From positions 186,001-250,000 of the forward strand of contig PNKY01000006.1 in NCBI GenBank assembly GCA_013822765.1: 64,000 bases of DNA. Direction: 5' to 3'. The stretch comes from Rhodospirillum sp. GTDB lineage: Bacteria; Pseudomonadota; Alphaproteobacteria; Dongiales; Dongiaceae. Positions 17,647-27,761 of this stretch are shown in pieces. Position 1 is the first letter of the stretch, and the number at the start of each line of letters is the position of its first letter. The notes beneath the pieces are model-generated. The model saw only the letters and a list, made by a program, of their open reading frames with translations, did no database searches and had not been told where the DNA came from. The translations under genes and the position numbers were made by a program.

Positions 17647-20600
17647 TCATTCCTCGGTGTCGGCGAAAGCCTGGGTCAGCACGTCCATCAAGTGATCGGC
17701 GTTTGCCTGGCTGAAGATGAGGGCCGGCCGCATCTTGATGACGTTGTCGTAGGGACCGTCGGTCCCCATCAGCACCCCCAGCTCGCGGCAGCGTTCCACC
17801 ACCCGCCCGGCCCGCTCGGTCGCCGGCTCCTTGCTTTTGTGATCCTTGACCAGGTCGATGCCCAGCATGAGGCCGAGGCCCCGCACGTCGCCGATCACGT
17901 CATGCTTGTCCGCCAACGCACGCATCCGGGACAGCAGATCGGCCCCGATGGCGGATGCGTTCCTCAGCAGGCCGTCGCGTGCGATGATCTCCAGCACCTT
18001 CAGCCCCACCGCGCAGGAGACCGGATTGCCGCCGAAGGTGTTGAAATACTCCATGCCGTTGGCGAAGCTCTCGGCGATCTCCTCCGTGGTCACCAGCGCG
18101 GCCATCGGGTGCCCGTTTCCGATCGGCTTGCCCATGGTGATGATGTCCGGCGTCGCATCCTGGGTCTCGAACGCCCATAGATGGCTGCCGACGCGGCCGA
18201 AGCCGATCTGCACCTCGTCCGCGATCACCACCGCGCCGCCGGCGCGCGCCGCAGCATGGGCCGCCTGCAGGTATCCGTCGGGCAGCACGATCTGCCCGGC
18301 CGAGCTCGGCAATGATTCCGCGATGAAGGCGGCCAGGCCCCTTCCCTCCTTCGCCAGCGCCGAAGTGATCTCCGCCACCGGCCGGGCATAGCGCCGTCCG
18401 ATCTCTGCTTTCGGCCAGTCAGCCGGCGCTCGATAGGCATCCGGCAGCGGCGCTTCCCAGGTGGTTCCAGGCCGCCCCTTGCCGCCCTTGCGCTTGTATT
18501 TGTACGGGCTGATGTCGATCAGCGCCTGGGTGTGCCCGTGATAGGCCCAGTCCAGCGTGATGACATCCTTCGCCTTGGTGCGGTTGCGCGCCATGCGCAG
18601 CGCCAGGTCGTTGGCCTCGCTGCCGGTGCAGCAGAAGGCCGCGACCTTCAGCTTTCCCGGCAGGGTCGCCGTCAGCGCCTCGGCATAGGCGACGACGTTG
18701 TCGTGCAGATAGCGCGTGTTGGTGTTGAGGATCGCCGCCTGCCGCGCGATCGTCTCGACGATCTCCGGGTTGCTGTGGCCGAGCTGCGCGACGTTGTTGT
18801 AGCAGTCGAGATAGGCGCGGCCGGTCTCGTCGATCAGCCAGACGCCATCACCGCGCACGATCTTCAGCGGCTTGCGGTACGAGATGCTGAGATTGCGGAT
18901 CAGTTTGCTCTTGCGCGCCGACAGCAGCGTGTCCTTCGCTTTCCCGCCCGCACGCATGGTTTCCGGCGGCAAGCCCACGAACTGCATCAAATCGGGGAAC
19001 AGCTCGGCCCACACCGCGCGATAACTCGCCTCGCCCGCACCGATGATGTCACCCGCGTGGTCAGGCTGGTAAGTGATGAGCTGGATGTGCACATGCGGCT
19101 GCCAGTTGCCGTTCTCGTGCGGCCCGCCGAGCTGACCGATCACGTCGCCGGCCTTCAGCCGCTCACCGACCTTCCGGTCGCGGACAGTCTGGGCGGACAG
19201 GTGACCCCACAGGCTGTAGAAGGCGAGCCCATCCGGGTCATGCCGCAGCAGCACCGCATGACCGTAGTCGAGCGGCAGGTCGGTCTCCAACAGATCCACG
19301 ACCGTTGAATCGAGGGGCGTGCGCACGTTCGATCCCGCCGGCGCGAACAGGTCGAGCCCCAGATGCAGCGAGCGCCGCTGGTCCGGCGCAAACACCGATC
19401 GGAAGGCATCCGACGAATAGACCGGCCGCTCTTCACCCCAGGGACCGATGCCGAGCTCGACCCCGGTCTGGTCCGCGATCGCGCGCCACAGCCGCTCCGC
19501 CTCCTCGGGCCGGCGCGCGGCCGACGCCTTGGCGATCGGATGCGCCGGATCGCCGAACGGAACCACGGCTTTCGCGAGAGAAGCGGGCGCCTTGTCCAGC
19601 ACGGAACGCAATGCGCCGCGATGCGCGCCGATCCAGCCGATCGCAGCCCGCGCACCCGGCGCCGCTTCGAACCCGCACGCGTGTCGCAGCATGCCCGTCG
19701 CCAGCGCCGGATCCATGGCCCGCAGCCGCTCCAGCATGGCCCAGGCCGGCGCTTCGCTGATGTTGAGATAGGCGTTGTCCTTGACCCGCTCGCGCCGCGA
19801 TGCCGACAGCGTCACGCTGGTCACCAGCCGCATCGCGATCAGGTCGAACAGCAGGTCAAGTTCCTCGGGCTGCAGCGGATAGACCCGGTGATAGGCGGCA
19901 GCGATGCGGCCGGCGACGTCGATCGGCGCTGGTTGGTCCAGCACGGCATAGGCGCCGGCAACCGCCAGCTCGCCGATGGTGGCGCTGTGGATCGCATCGC
20001 CGAAATCGATCAGGCCGGTGATCCGCGTTCCGACCGCGCCATCCACCAGCAGGTTGTTGTCGTTGGCATCGCCATGGATGACCTGCGCGCGCGACCGGGC
20101 CAGCCGGGGCCCCACCTTGGTCTCGAACCGGCCAAGAAAATGCTCGAGGATGCCGCGCTGCGCGCGGTCGTCGATGAACTCCAGCCGCGCGCGCGATCGC
20201 CCCGCCTGCTTGATGTCCCAGTCGAAGACGCGATGAGCGCCGGCATGGCCGAAGCTCTGCAACGCGCGATCCAACCGGCCCAGGCATTCACCCAGGCTGT
20301 CGTGCAGCTCCGATGTCTTCTTGCAGCCGGAATAGAGCTGTCCCGGCAGCCAGCTCACCAGCCGCACCATGTGCTCGACGCCGCGCCGGTTTGCCTTGCC
20401 CAGATCCTCGCCACCCAAGGTCGGACGCAGATGCGGCAGCGGTAGCTCCGGATCGACCGCCTGCACTTGCCGCAACAACGCAGCCTGGAAGGCTAGCGCC
20501 TGGCTGTCCTCCGCCTCGTTGGCGATCTTCAGGACCCAGCTGGTGCCGTCCCTCTCGGTCAGCTGGAAGTTCTGGTCCCGCTCGCTGTCGAGCGGCTTCA

Positions 20601-20688
20601 GCGTGCCGACCAGCCCGTACAGGTCGCGCGCGGTACCAGCGACCTCCTCCATTGCAAAACTGGGCGGCAGCGTGGTCAGGACCGACAT
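17647..20688 (-). CDS. Three-domain protein: APH-like kinase / M23 metallopeptidase / class III PLP-dependent aminotransferase-lyase
   Basis: Kinase VIHGDANDNNLLVDG, GLIDFGDA; M23 HLGLDLFAPAG, WQPHVHIQL; PLP enzyme CCTGSEANDLALRMAR, ADEVQIGFGRVG, TMGKPIGNGHPMAAL. Confidence 0.93.
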   Translation of the reverse strand: MSVLTTLPPSFAMEEVAGTARDLYGLVGTLKPLDSERDQNFQLTERDGTSWVLKIANEAEDSQALAFQAALLRQVQAVDPELPLPHLRPTLGGEDLGKANRRGVEHMVRLVSWLPGQLYSGCKKTSELHDSLGECLGRLDRALQSFGHAGAHRVFDWDIKQAGRSRARLEFIDDRAQRGILEHFLGRFETKVGPRLARSRAQVIHGDANDNNLLVDGAVGTRITGLIDFGDAIHSATIGELAVAGAYAVLDQPAPIDVAGRIAAAYHRVYPLQPEELDLLFDLIAMRLVTSVTLSASRRERVKDNAYLNISEAPAWAMLERLRAMDPALATGMLRHACGFEAAPGARAAIGWIGAHRGALRSVLDKAPASLAKAVVPFGDPAHPIAKASAARRPEEAERLWRAIADQTGVELGIGPWGEERPVYSSDAFRSVFAPDQRRSLHLGLDLFAPAGSNVRTPLDSTVVDLLETDLPLDYGHAVLLRHDPDGLAFYSLWGHLSAQTVRDRKVGERLKAGDVIGQLGGPHENGNWQPHVHIQLITYQPDHAGDIIGAGEASYRAVWAELFPDLMQFVGLPPETMRAGGKAKDTLLSARKSKLIRNLSISYRKPLKIVRGDGVWLIDETGRAYLDCYNNVAQLGHSNPEIVETIARQAAILNTNTRYLHDNVVAYAEALTATLPGKLKVAAFCCTGSEANDLALRMARNRTKAKDVITLDWAYHGHTQALIDISPYKYKRKGGKGRPGTTWEAPLPDAYRAPADWPKAEIGRRYARPVAEITSALAKEGRGLAAFIAESLPSSAGQIVLPDGYLQAAHAAARAGGAVVIADEVQIGFGRVGSHLWAFETQDATPDIITMGKPIGNGHPMAALVTTEEIAESFANGMEYFNTFGGNPVSCAVGLKVLEIIARDGLLRNASAIGADLLSRMRALADKHDVIGDVRGLGLMLGIDLVKDHKSKEPATERAGRVVERCRELGVLMGTDGPYDNVIKMRPALIFSQANADHLMDVLTQAFADTEE

Positions 20689-20812
20689 GGAACTCTCCCC
20701 AGGACCTCATCAAGGTCTTCAACCCATTGACCCGTCGCCCAATTTGCTGAGGATGGGCGTCCGAAAGCAACCGCCCTTTTGGCTCGCCCGACCGCCACTT
20801 TGACCAACAACC

Positions 20813-21235
20813 ATGCGCACTTTGGACGACAAAGACCACCAGATCCTTGACCTCCTGCGGGCCGACGCGCGCCTGCCGCTGAAGACCCTGGCGGCCAGGG
20901 TGGGCCTCGCCCGCTCCACGTTGCGCGACCGGCTGTCTCGCCTGGAGGCGGAAGGAGTCATCCGCGGCTATCGCGCCGACATCGTCGATGGCGAAGCGAA
21001 CGTCGCCGCCTATCTGTTCATCCGGCTGAAGGCCACGCCGGCGCCAGGCCTGATCGCCTTTCTCAAGCGGATGCCCGAAGTACGGTCCTGCACCTCCCTC
21101 ACCGGCGACATCGACCTCCTGGTGGAGCTCGCGTCCGCCTCGACCGAGCGCGTGAACGGGCTGCGCGACCGCATCTCGTCGCATGAATCCGTGGCGGACC
21201 TGACCACGTCGATCGTCCTCAACCGGAATATCTGA
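20813..21235 (+). CDS. Lrp/AsnC family transcriptional regulator
   Basis: LDDKDHQILDLLRADARLPLKTLAARVGLARSTLRDRLSRLEAEGVIRGY. Confidence 0.93.
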   Translation: MRTLDDKDHQILDLLRADARLPLKTLAARVGLARSTLRDRLSRLEAEGVIRGYRADIVDGEANVAAYLFIRLKATPAPGLIAFLKRMPEVRSCTSLTGDIDLLVELASASTERVNGLRDRISSHESVADLTTSIVLNRNI

Positions 21236-21361
21236 CTCGCGACTCGGGCGGCGTGGATTGCCCACGCCGGAGTCGCTGGTTACAGTTCCGGGTCAATGCG
21301 CCGTCGCTTGGCGGCGCATCGGGGGAGTTTGGGGACGACGGCGTGAAGGGGAGATGCGCCT

Positions 21362-22711
21362 ATGATCCTGCCGCCCAACCATTTGGCGCTGAAGGGCAGC
21401 CTGCGTCCGCCGGTCATGGCGATCGGCGATTCTATGTTCAACGGCGTGCGGTCGCTGACCATCCACGACGAGCTCGCGGCCGTTTCGCCGGTGCAGCAGT
21501 TTGCCGAGGCGGTCGGGCTTCCCCTGGCCCGGCCGGTCTATCCCCGCGTGGTGCTGTTCGACCTGGAAGAAATGGCGCGCGAGGGCATCACCTCGCTGTT
21601 CACCCTGCAATCATCAGTGATGAAGAACGCCAAGGCCTGGCTGAGCGCAAAGCCGAAGGCAAAGCCGCTGTTCCACGACAACATCGCCTGCGCCGGCGCC
21701 GACTGGTCCGATCTGTTCGACCGCCGCGGCGGCGACGCGCGCGCGGAAGCGCTGGCCGCCCATGCGCAGCTTCAGGCCTCCAACAATTTTGAACTCGGCG
21801 CAGCGGCGCGCCTGTGGTTCAGCATCAATGATGCCTTCCTGCTCGACCCCAATGGCGGCACGGCGTTCGCCGAAACCGCGCAGTTGTCGCAGCTGGATCA
21901 GGTCGCATCCCGCCTGCCGGAACGCCTCTTGATCAATATCGGCTCCAATGAGGGGTTGTTCCGCTTCGGCATGCTCGGCGCCTACGACAACACCGACCTC
22001 GACTTCGCGACCTGCGCCGGCGCGCGTGAAATCGTGCGTCAGGCCCGCCGCCTCGGTCAGTTCCTGGCGGCGCATGTGCGGAACGATCTGAAGTTCGTCT
22101 ATTTCAACACCCTGATCCGGCCGCGGGCCGTGCCCAACCTCGCGCCCTACCAGGACCAGGACTTCATGGCCAATGCCACCCGCAAGGCGCTGGCCGGCAA
22201 ATACTACAGCGAGTATTCCACCAAGGTCGCCCTGCGCGCGCCGATCACGCCGAAGGCCATGAAGGCCTACGATCAGGTGATCAAGACCGCCAACGACGAA
22301 GCCGTGAAGGCGATCGCGGCCGAGCTGGCGGGCACGCCGATCAAGCTGGTGCCGGTCGACCTCTACACCGCGATCGAGCAGCATGATTCCAAGCACCATG
22401 GCGACAGCCGCGCCATCGAGGTCAAGAAGGCGGGCAAGCTGGTGAAGCGCATCACCAACCTGCCCTTCGCCTCCTCCGTGCTCAAATTCCAGGGCGGGAT
22501 TGCCGGCCTCGACAACATGCATCCCTCGGCCATCGGCTATGCCGCCATCGCCAACGAGATGGTCCGGGCCTACAACGCAGCCGAAGGTGCCAGCGCCGCC
22601 TTCATCGATCTCCCCGCGATGTATCGCAAGGATAGCCTGCTCAAGTCGCCGCCGAAGTCGTGGGAGCCGCTGAACAGCCTGGTCTCGACGCTGGTGCCGT
22701 TCTTCATGTGA
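21362..22711 (+). CDS. SGNH/GDSL-hydrolase-like protein
   Basis: AIGDSMFNGV (block I-like), INIGSNEG (block III-like), DNMHPSAIGYAAIANEM (DxxH block V). Confidence 0.7.
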   Translation: MILPPNHLALKGSLRPPVMAIGDSMFNGVRSLTIHDELAAVSPVQQFAEAVGLPLARPVYPRVVLFDLEEMAREGITSLFTLQSSVMKNAKAWLSAKPKAKPLFHDNIACAGADWSDLFDRRGGDARAEALAAHAQLQASNNFELGAAARLWFSINDAFLLDPNGGTAFAETAQLSQLDQVASRLPERLLINIGSNEGLFRFGMLGAYDNTDLDFATCAGAREIVRQARRLGQFLAAHVRNDLKFVYFNTLIRPRAVPNLAPYQDQDFMANATRKALAGKYYSEYSTKVALRAPITPKAMKAYDQVIKTANDEAVKAIAAELAGTPIKLVPVDLYTAIEQHDSKHHGDSRAIEVKKAGKLVKRITNLPFASSVLKFQGGIAGLDNMHPSAIGYAAIANEMVRAYNAAEGASAAFIDLPAMYRKDSLLKSPPKSWEPLNSLVSTLVPFFM

Positions 22712-22742
22712 CCGGAGCGTTTCCGCCGCCAGTCCAACCCGT

Positions 22743-23714
22743 CTACAGCCAGCCGGCCTTCTTGAAGCGCCAATACAGCAGCGAGCAGATGAGCACGATG
22801 GCGCCGATGACGACGAAATATCCATAGCGCCAGGTGAGCTCCGGCATGAACTGGAAGTTCATGCCATAGATGCCGGCGATCGCGGTCGGAACCGCGAGCA
22901 TGGCGGCCCAGGCCGCCAGCATGCGCATTACCTCGTTCTGCCGCCGGCTGGACAGCAGCATCTTGGTTTCCACCACCGTCTTCACGCCTTCACGCAGCTG
23001 CTCGATCCGGTCGAGCAGGATGACGCAGTGATCGTAGACGTCGCGGAAATAGGGGTGCGAGTGCGGATCGATGACCGGCACGTCGAAGCGCAGCAGGCGC
23101 TGGCAGATGTCCGGCAGCGGCGCGACGGCATGGCGCAGCTCCGTCAGCTCGCGCCGGACGGTCGAGATCTCGGCCAGCTCGTCGCGATCGTCGATCGGGC
23201 TGAACAGCGATTCCTCGAGCTCATCGATGCGTTCTTCCAGTTCGTCGACCGCCGGGAAATAGTTGTCGACGATGAAGTCCATCAGCGCATACAGGATGAA
23301 ATCCTCGCCCTGTCGCAGCATGTTCGGCGAGTTCTCGCAGCGCGCCCGGACCGCGGCATAGGACCGCGATGCGCCGTGGCGGACTGTGATGACATAGCCG
23401 CGCCCGACGAACATGCAGGTTTCGCCCATCGAGAAATCTTCGCCGACGCGCTGGAACGTCTTCATCGCGATGAACAGGGTCTCGCCGTAGATCTCGAGCT
23501 TCGGGCGCTGGTGCGCCTTGTAGGCGTCCTCGATGGCGAGTTCATGCAGTAGGAACTCGCGCTGCAGTTCGCCCAGCAGCTCCTGGCTTGGCTCGTGGAG
23601 GCCGATCCAGATGACCCGCCCGGGCTGGACCTTCATGTCCTCCGGGTTGTTGATGTCCAGGTCCCGGATCTTGAGGCCGCCTTCGTAGATGGCGCAATTG
23701 ATGACTGGACCCAT
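22743..23714 (-). CDS. corA: CorA family magnesium/cobalt transporter
   Basis: C-terminal TM pair with YGMNFQFMPEL signature; N-terminal acidic/coiled region. Confidence 0.93.
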   Translation of the reverse strand: MGPVINCAIYEGGLKIRDLDINNPEDMKVQPGRVIWIGLHEPSQELLGELQREFLLHELAIEDAYKAHQRPKLEIYGETLFIAMKTFQRVGEDFSMGETCMFVGRGYVITVRHGASRSYAAVRARCENSPNMLRQGEDFILYALMDFIVDNYFPAVDELEERIDELEESLFSPIDDRDELAEISTVRRELTELRHAVAPLPDICQRLLRFDVPVIDPHSHPYFRDVYDHCVILLDRIEQLREGVKTVVETKMLLSSRRQNEVMRMLAAWAAMLAVPTAIAGIYGMNFQFMPELTWRYGYFVVIGAIVLICSLLYWRFKKAGWL

Positions 23715-23800
23715 CTGGCTTCCCGAATTCGCGCAGGTTTCTTCCCCGGCCCAGCCTTAATGCAAGGGCGATCCGGAAACAAGCATCCCAACCGCCTCAG

Positions 23801-25972
23801 CTAGGATGCAGCTAGGCTGTGCGAATCCGCCTGGAGCGCCGATAGCACTTCTGCCGGCGAGCGCCGGGCGCCGGCAGATCTGATGACGGTCAGGATGCGG
23901 GCAACGGCATCGCCGGCAACAACTGCGTCGGCGAAGAAAGTGTCGAGCTTGCCGCGGTCATACGTTCCGCGCCGGATCTGATCGACGAACGCCAACCAAT
24001 CCCCGGACTGCTCCAGCCGCGGCAGCGGCTGGTAGTTCTGGGCGGCAATGCCATAGGCCACCAGCGCAGCCGGCACGCCGTAGCGCGCCGCATCCAGCGC
24101 GATGGTCGAGGGCGTGGTGATGACCGCCGATGCGTGGGTCAGGAACGCATCGGCGGTGAAGCGGCGCCAGCGCGGCGCCGCCGGATGCGCAATCTCGACG
24201 TTGGGGGGCAGCGGAGCGTTCGAGCCGCCGCGCACGAACCACTGCCCCCCCATGTGCGGCTTGACCAGGAAACGCATCTCCGGCGTGGCTTCCGCCGTCG
24301 CGGCCAGGTCCCTGACGAAGCGATCGCGATAGGCATCGTTGTAGCGGCGCCAGTGCAGATTCTCGAACACCGCGATGAACGGGACATCGGCGTGGGGAAA
24401 GCCGGCAAAATCGCTGCGGCCGAAGACGCGCTTGGGACAACCGACTGGAACAGCCTTCGCTCTGACGTCCGGCGCGGCCGCATCGGTCAAGCGGTGCGCT
24501 CCTCCCCAGGTCAGGACCAGGTCCGACAGGAAGGCGCCGGCCCGAAGTCTTGGGCCGAAGGTCATGCCGCCATTGTCCAAACCGTGCTGCAAGGTCAGCG
24601 CACACGCGCCGGCGGCGCGGCTGGCGGCGACGAAGGCCCGCGCGAAGCGCGCGCCGAAGCCAGGCCCCTCGGAAGCTGTGACCACCACGTCGACCGCCAA
24701 CCGCTCACGCGCGATGCGATGGCCAAGCAGATCCGCTGCGGGCCAGAATTCCACCTGCACGCCATTGCCGCAAAGCTGCCGCAAGCGCCGCGATGCCGGA
24801 ATTGCGATCTTGGACAGGACGGCGATGCGAACCTCGATATCCGGACAGGCGCTGGCCTCTTCTGCGACCGGAACAATGAGGTCGATGTCCTGGAACTGCT
24901 GGAGCAGCAGCAGAACACGCAGCTTGTTCTCCGCGCGCAGGGTGATGCCGCCCGCTGGCCGCTGGGCCGATTGAGCCGCTTCGATCGCCTGTCGCCACGC
25001 AGCCGTCACCGACGGCGCATCCTGGTCCGGGCCGCTCCGAGACGGTCCCTCCTTCAGAGCCGCGCGCAGTGCCGGCAGCAATGGAGTGGCGGGCACGGCC
25101 GCCACCACCGGAACGCCGAGCGCAGACGCCAGGCGTTCACGCCGGAGCGAGCGCGCCCGGCTCTCGACGTCCCCACCCGCGGGAAGCAGGCAAAGATCGC
25201 CCTTGTGCAAGCGCTGCCGCACCCGCCACGGCGCATACCGACAGAATGTGATCGGAACCGGCAACTGCTTGAGGAAGCGCCGGGCGGCGCGCGGCGAACG
25301 TCCCACCAAATCGAGCTGGATCGGGACTTCCTCCGCCAGGTCCACGAGGTCGCACGCCGCCAGCAGCAACTCCGCCACGCCGCCCTCGTCGTTGGGTCGC
25401 CGGCCGGCGCCGAACCACACGATGCGCTTGCGTCCCACGCCATCGCTCCGGCGGTGCCGCAGCTTTGCGACTTCATCGCGCGCCGCGGCATCGACCCACT
25501 TGCCCACCGCCCACGCCGCCGCGCCCGGATTGGCGCGCAACGCCGCGAATAAACCATCTTCGATGTCGATCGGGTCCGGCGTAACCAGCACGCTCTTCAG
25601 GCCCAGAACGTCTTCGACATGGCGCGCCAAGGCGTCGCTGCCTGCCGTCACGATGACGGCCAGCGAAGCGATCTCGACCAATTGCTGCCGATGCGGAGCG
25701 GCGAGCGATCCCTTCAGGATGTCGACAGAGCCGATGTCCAGAATTATTGGAACACGCGCCGCCGCTGCCTTCAGCGCGACGCTGAGCGCATGTCCGCTGG
25801 CGCCGCCGGTAAGAACGATGCATTTGCCGGCGCCGATGACATCGCTCGATAGATCGCCAATCACAACCCTGGCGGCCAAGCCGGTCCGACGCAACCAAAG
25901 CACGGGCAGCCAGGCGCGCGACCTCAGATCGGGCTGGTCGAAGTCGAGTGTTTCAACATGGAAGAGGATCAT
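23801..25972 (-). CDS. Large (723 aa) glycosyltransferase-like hypothetical protein, apparently two GT-B-like halves
   Basis: Long ORF; C-terminal segment FLVKPHMGGQW...AVITTPSTIALDAARYGVPAALVAYG resembles capsule/CDP-glycerol-type transferases. Confidence 0.6.
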   Translation of the reverse strand: MILFHVETLDFDQPDLRSRAWLPVLWLRRTGLAARVVIGDLSSDVIGAGKCIVLTGGASGHALSVALKAAAARVPIILDIGSVDILKGSLAAPHRQQLVEIASLAVIVTAGSDALARHVEDVLGLKSVLVTPDPIDIEDGLFAALRANPGAAAWAVGKWVDAAARDEVAKLRHRRSDGVGRKRIVWFGAGRRPNDEGGVAELLLAACDLVDLAEEVPIQLDLVGRSPRAARRFLKQLPVPITFCRYAPWRVRQRLHKGDLCLLPAGGDVESRARSLRRERLASALGVPVVAAVPATPLLPALRAALKEGPSRSGPDQDAPSVTAAWRQAIEAAQSAQRPAGGITLRAENKLRVLLLLQQFQDIDLIVPVAEEASACPDIEVRIAVLSKIAIPASRRLRQLCGNGVQVEFWPAADLLGHRIARERLAVDVVVTASEGPGFGARFARAFVAASRAAGACALTLQHGLDNGGMTFGPRLRAGAFLSDLVLTWGGAHRLTDAAAPDVRAKAVPVGCPKRVFGRSDFAGFPHADVPFIAVFENLHWRRYNDAYRDRFVRDLAATAEATPEMRFLVKPHMGGQWFVRGGSNAPLPPNVEIAHPAAPRWRRFTADAFLTHASAVITTPSTIALDAARYGVPAALVAYGIAAQNYQPLPRLEQSGDWLAFVDQIRRGTYDRGKLDTFFADAVVAGDAVARILTVIRSAGARRSPAEVLSALQADSHSLAAS

Positions 25973-26038
25973 GCGAGGCGCCGGCCGCGTCGATTCATCC
26001 GGACTTGCATCCGTCGGTACCAGTCATGCAGCCCGGAG

Positions 26039-26887
26039 TCAAAGTTGTGCGCGCGGAAGGGCCGGCGCTCCGACCTCACGGTCCTGTTCGGCGGCTACGA
26101 TCTGTGGGAGATTGCCGGGATAGCCGTAGTGCAGGAAATCCTCCGCGTAGAGGCGCGCAACCTTCTCCGCCAGCTCACGGTCGTAGAACATGGCCGCCGG
26201 CGGCACGGCGTTTTTGGGGATATGCACCAAGTCCGCCGCCGATCCAGCTTGCGCGGCACGCAGGGTGTGGTGATCGGACTCGAAGACCGGATTCGTGAAA
26301 TCGGTCGCCGGCAGCCCCAGCCCGCGCTCCAGTTCGCTCAGCGCCGCATTCAGGCCATGCTCGATCTTGATGATCTTTGAGGGCCGCGTGCGGAACAGCA
26401 CATGGCGCTCGATGGGAGCCACCTGCATGCGGTGATGAGGATTGCAGTAGAGCAGATCGCTCTGCTCGAGATAGGCCACGAACTCGCGAAAGGAAAAGCG
26501 CTGGCGGCGCGCCACCGGCCGCTGGACGACCTTGGCGATCCCGTCATCGTCATAGCCGTGGCGATAGGCGTGAATGTAAGAACTGACCGCCCGGTCCAGC
26601 GGATCGCGCACGATTTTCACCACGTCGAACGCGCCGCTCGAGAGCCGCTTCAGCCGGCTGAGATAGCGCTCCGACTTCTGGTAATGATGCAGCCGGTACT
26701 TATGGACCCAGCTGTTGTAGGCCATCGCTTCGCTCAGCAGCCCATTCTGCTGGAATACCCACTTGATCACGGTGGTGCAGGCCGCCTTGTAGGACCACAT
26801 CACCGCCAGATTCGCCGACTCCACGAACGCTACGTGCGAGCGCCGCAGCTCCCGATAGGTTGGCGGCAGAAAATGCCTTATTCTCAT
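26039..26887 (-). CDS. Sulfotransferase family protein
   Basis: SYKAACTTVIKWV (5'-PSB-like), VVKIVRDPLDRAVSSYIHAYRH (3'-PB-like). Confidence 0.85.
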   Translation of the reverse strand: MRIRHFLPPTYRELRRSHVAFVESANLAVMWSYKAACTTVIKWVFQQNGLLSEAMAYNSWVHKYRLHHYQKSERYLSRLKRLSSGAFDVVKIVRDPLDRAVSSYIHAYRHGYDDDGIAKVVQRPVARRQRFSFREFVAYLEQSDLLYCNPHHRMQVAPIERHVLFRTRPSKIIKIEHGLNAALSELERGLGLPATDFTNPVFESDHHTLRAAQAGSAADLVHIPKNAVPPAAMFYDRELAEKVARLYAEDFLHYGYPGNLPQIVAAEQDREVGAPALPRAQL

Positions 26888-27173
26888 TGTGTTAGGTGCC
26901 TGGAGCTCAGCTGCGGCAGCAGTGCAGCGTAGCCGGTCTGGGGTGATTCAAGATTTGGCGCTGTTGTTGCCGGCCCGAACCAATCTGTCAACCGGGCCAA
27001 GTGCCGCCCTCGGCGGTATCTCTTCGGCACCTCCGCCGGCCGATGGACCTATACATTCGACCCCGGATTGGCTACCTTTGCGGGACGCGAAAAACATAAG
27101 ATAACAAGCACTTGTGGCAATCGCGCCGGGCCGGTGAACCGGCCGCGCGGGTGCGGCGACGAATGGGTGTCTG

Positions 27174-27761
27174 ATGGACATGCTGAGTGCCAGGTCGGCG
27201 GATGCAGCTGCCAGCGATGGTCAGTTGTTGGCGCGCATCGCGCGCGGCGACAAGGACGCCGTGACGGCGCTCTATCGCCGGCTCGAGCGGCCGCTCTTCG
27301 CCTTCCTCGTCAAGACCCTGCGCGACCGCGAGGCGGCGGCTGATGTGCTGAACGAAACGATGCTCGATGTGTGGCGCCAGGCTGGCCGGTTCGAAGGCAA
27401 ATCGTCGGTCGCGACCTGGATCTACAGCATCGCCCATCACAAGGCGATCAGCTGGCTTCGCAAGCGACGGGAAGTGGAACTCGACGAGGAAGCGGTCGCC
27501 GAGATCGCCGACGACGCGCCGGGCGCCGACAGCAAGATCGCGGCAGAGGATTTGTCGCACACCATCGCGCGGCTCATGGAAAAACTAAGTGTGGACCACC
27601 GTATCGTGTTGCAACTGGCCTATTTCCAGGAATTCAGCGTCGGTCAGATCGCCGAGATTCTGGATTGTCCCGAAAACACCGTGAAGACGCGGATGTTCTA
27701 CGCCCGCCAGCGCCTGCGCGCGCTGCTGGAGGCCGAAGGTATCGAGGGAGCGGCGGCATGA
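27174..27761 (+). CDS. ECF-type RNA polymerase sigma factor
   Basis: AAADVLNETMLDVWRQAGRFEGKSSVATWIYSIAHHKAISWLRKRR; region 4 DHRIVLQLAYFQEFSVGQIAEILDCPENTVKTRMFYARQRLRALL. Confidence 0.95.
   Translation: MDMLSARSADAAASDGQLLARIARGDKDAVTALYRRLERPLFAFLVKTLRDREAAADVLNETMLDVWRQAGRFEGKSSVATWIYSIAHHKAISWLRKRREVELDEEAVAEIADDAPGADSKIAAEDLSHTIARLMEKLSVDHRIVLQLAYFQEFSVGQIAEILDCPENTVKTRMFYARQRLRALLEAEGIEGAAA

Noticed and set aside
27129-27144. Palindrome GGCCGGTGAACCGGCC upstream of the ECF sigma gene as an operator
   Set aside because: Short GC-rich palindrome with a 2-nt centre, expected by chance at this base composition; no second copy seen
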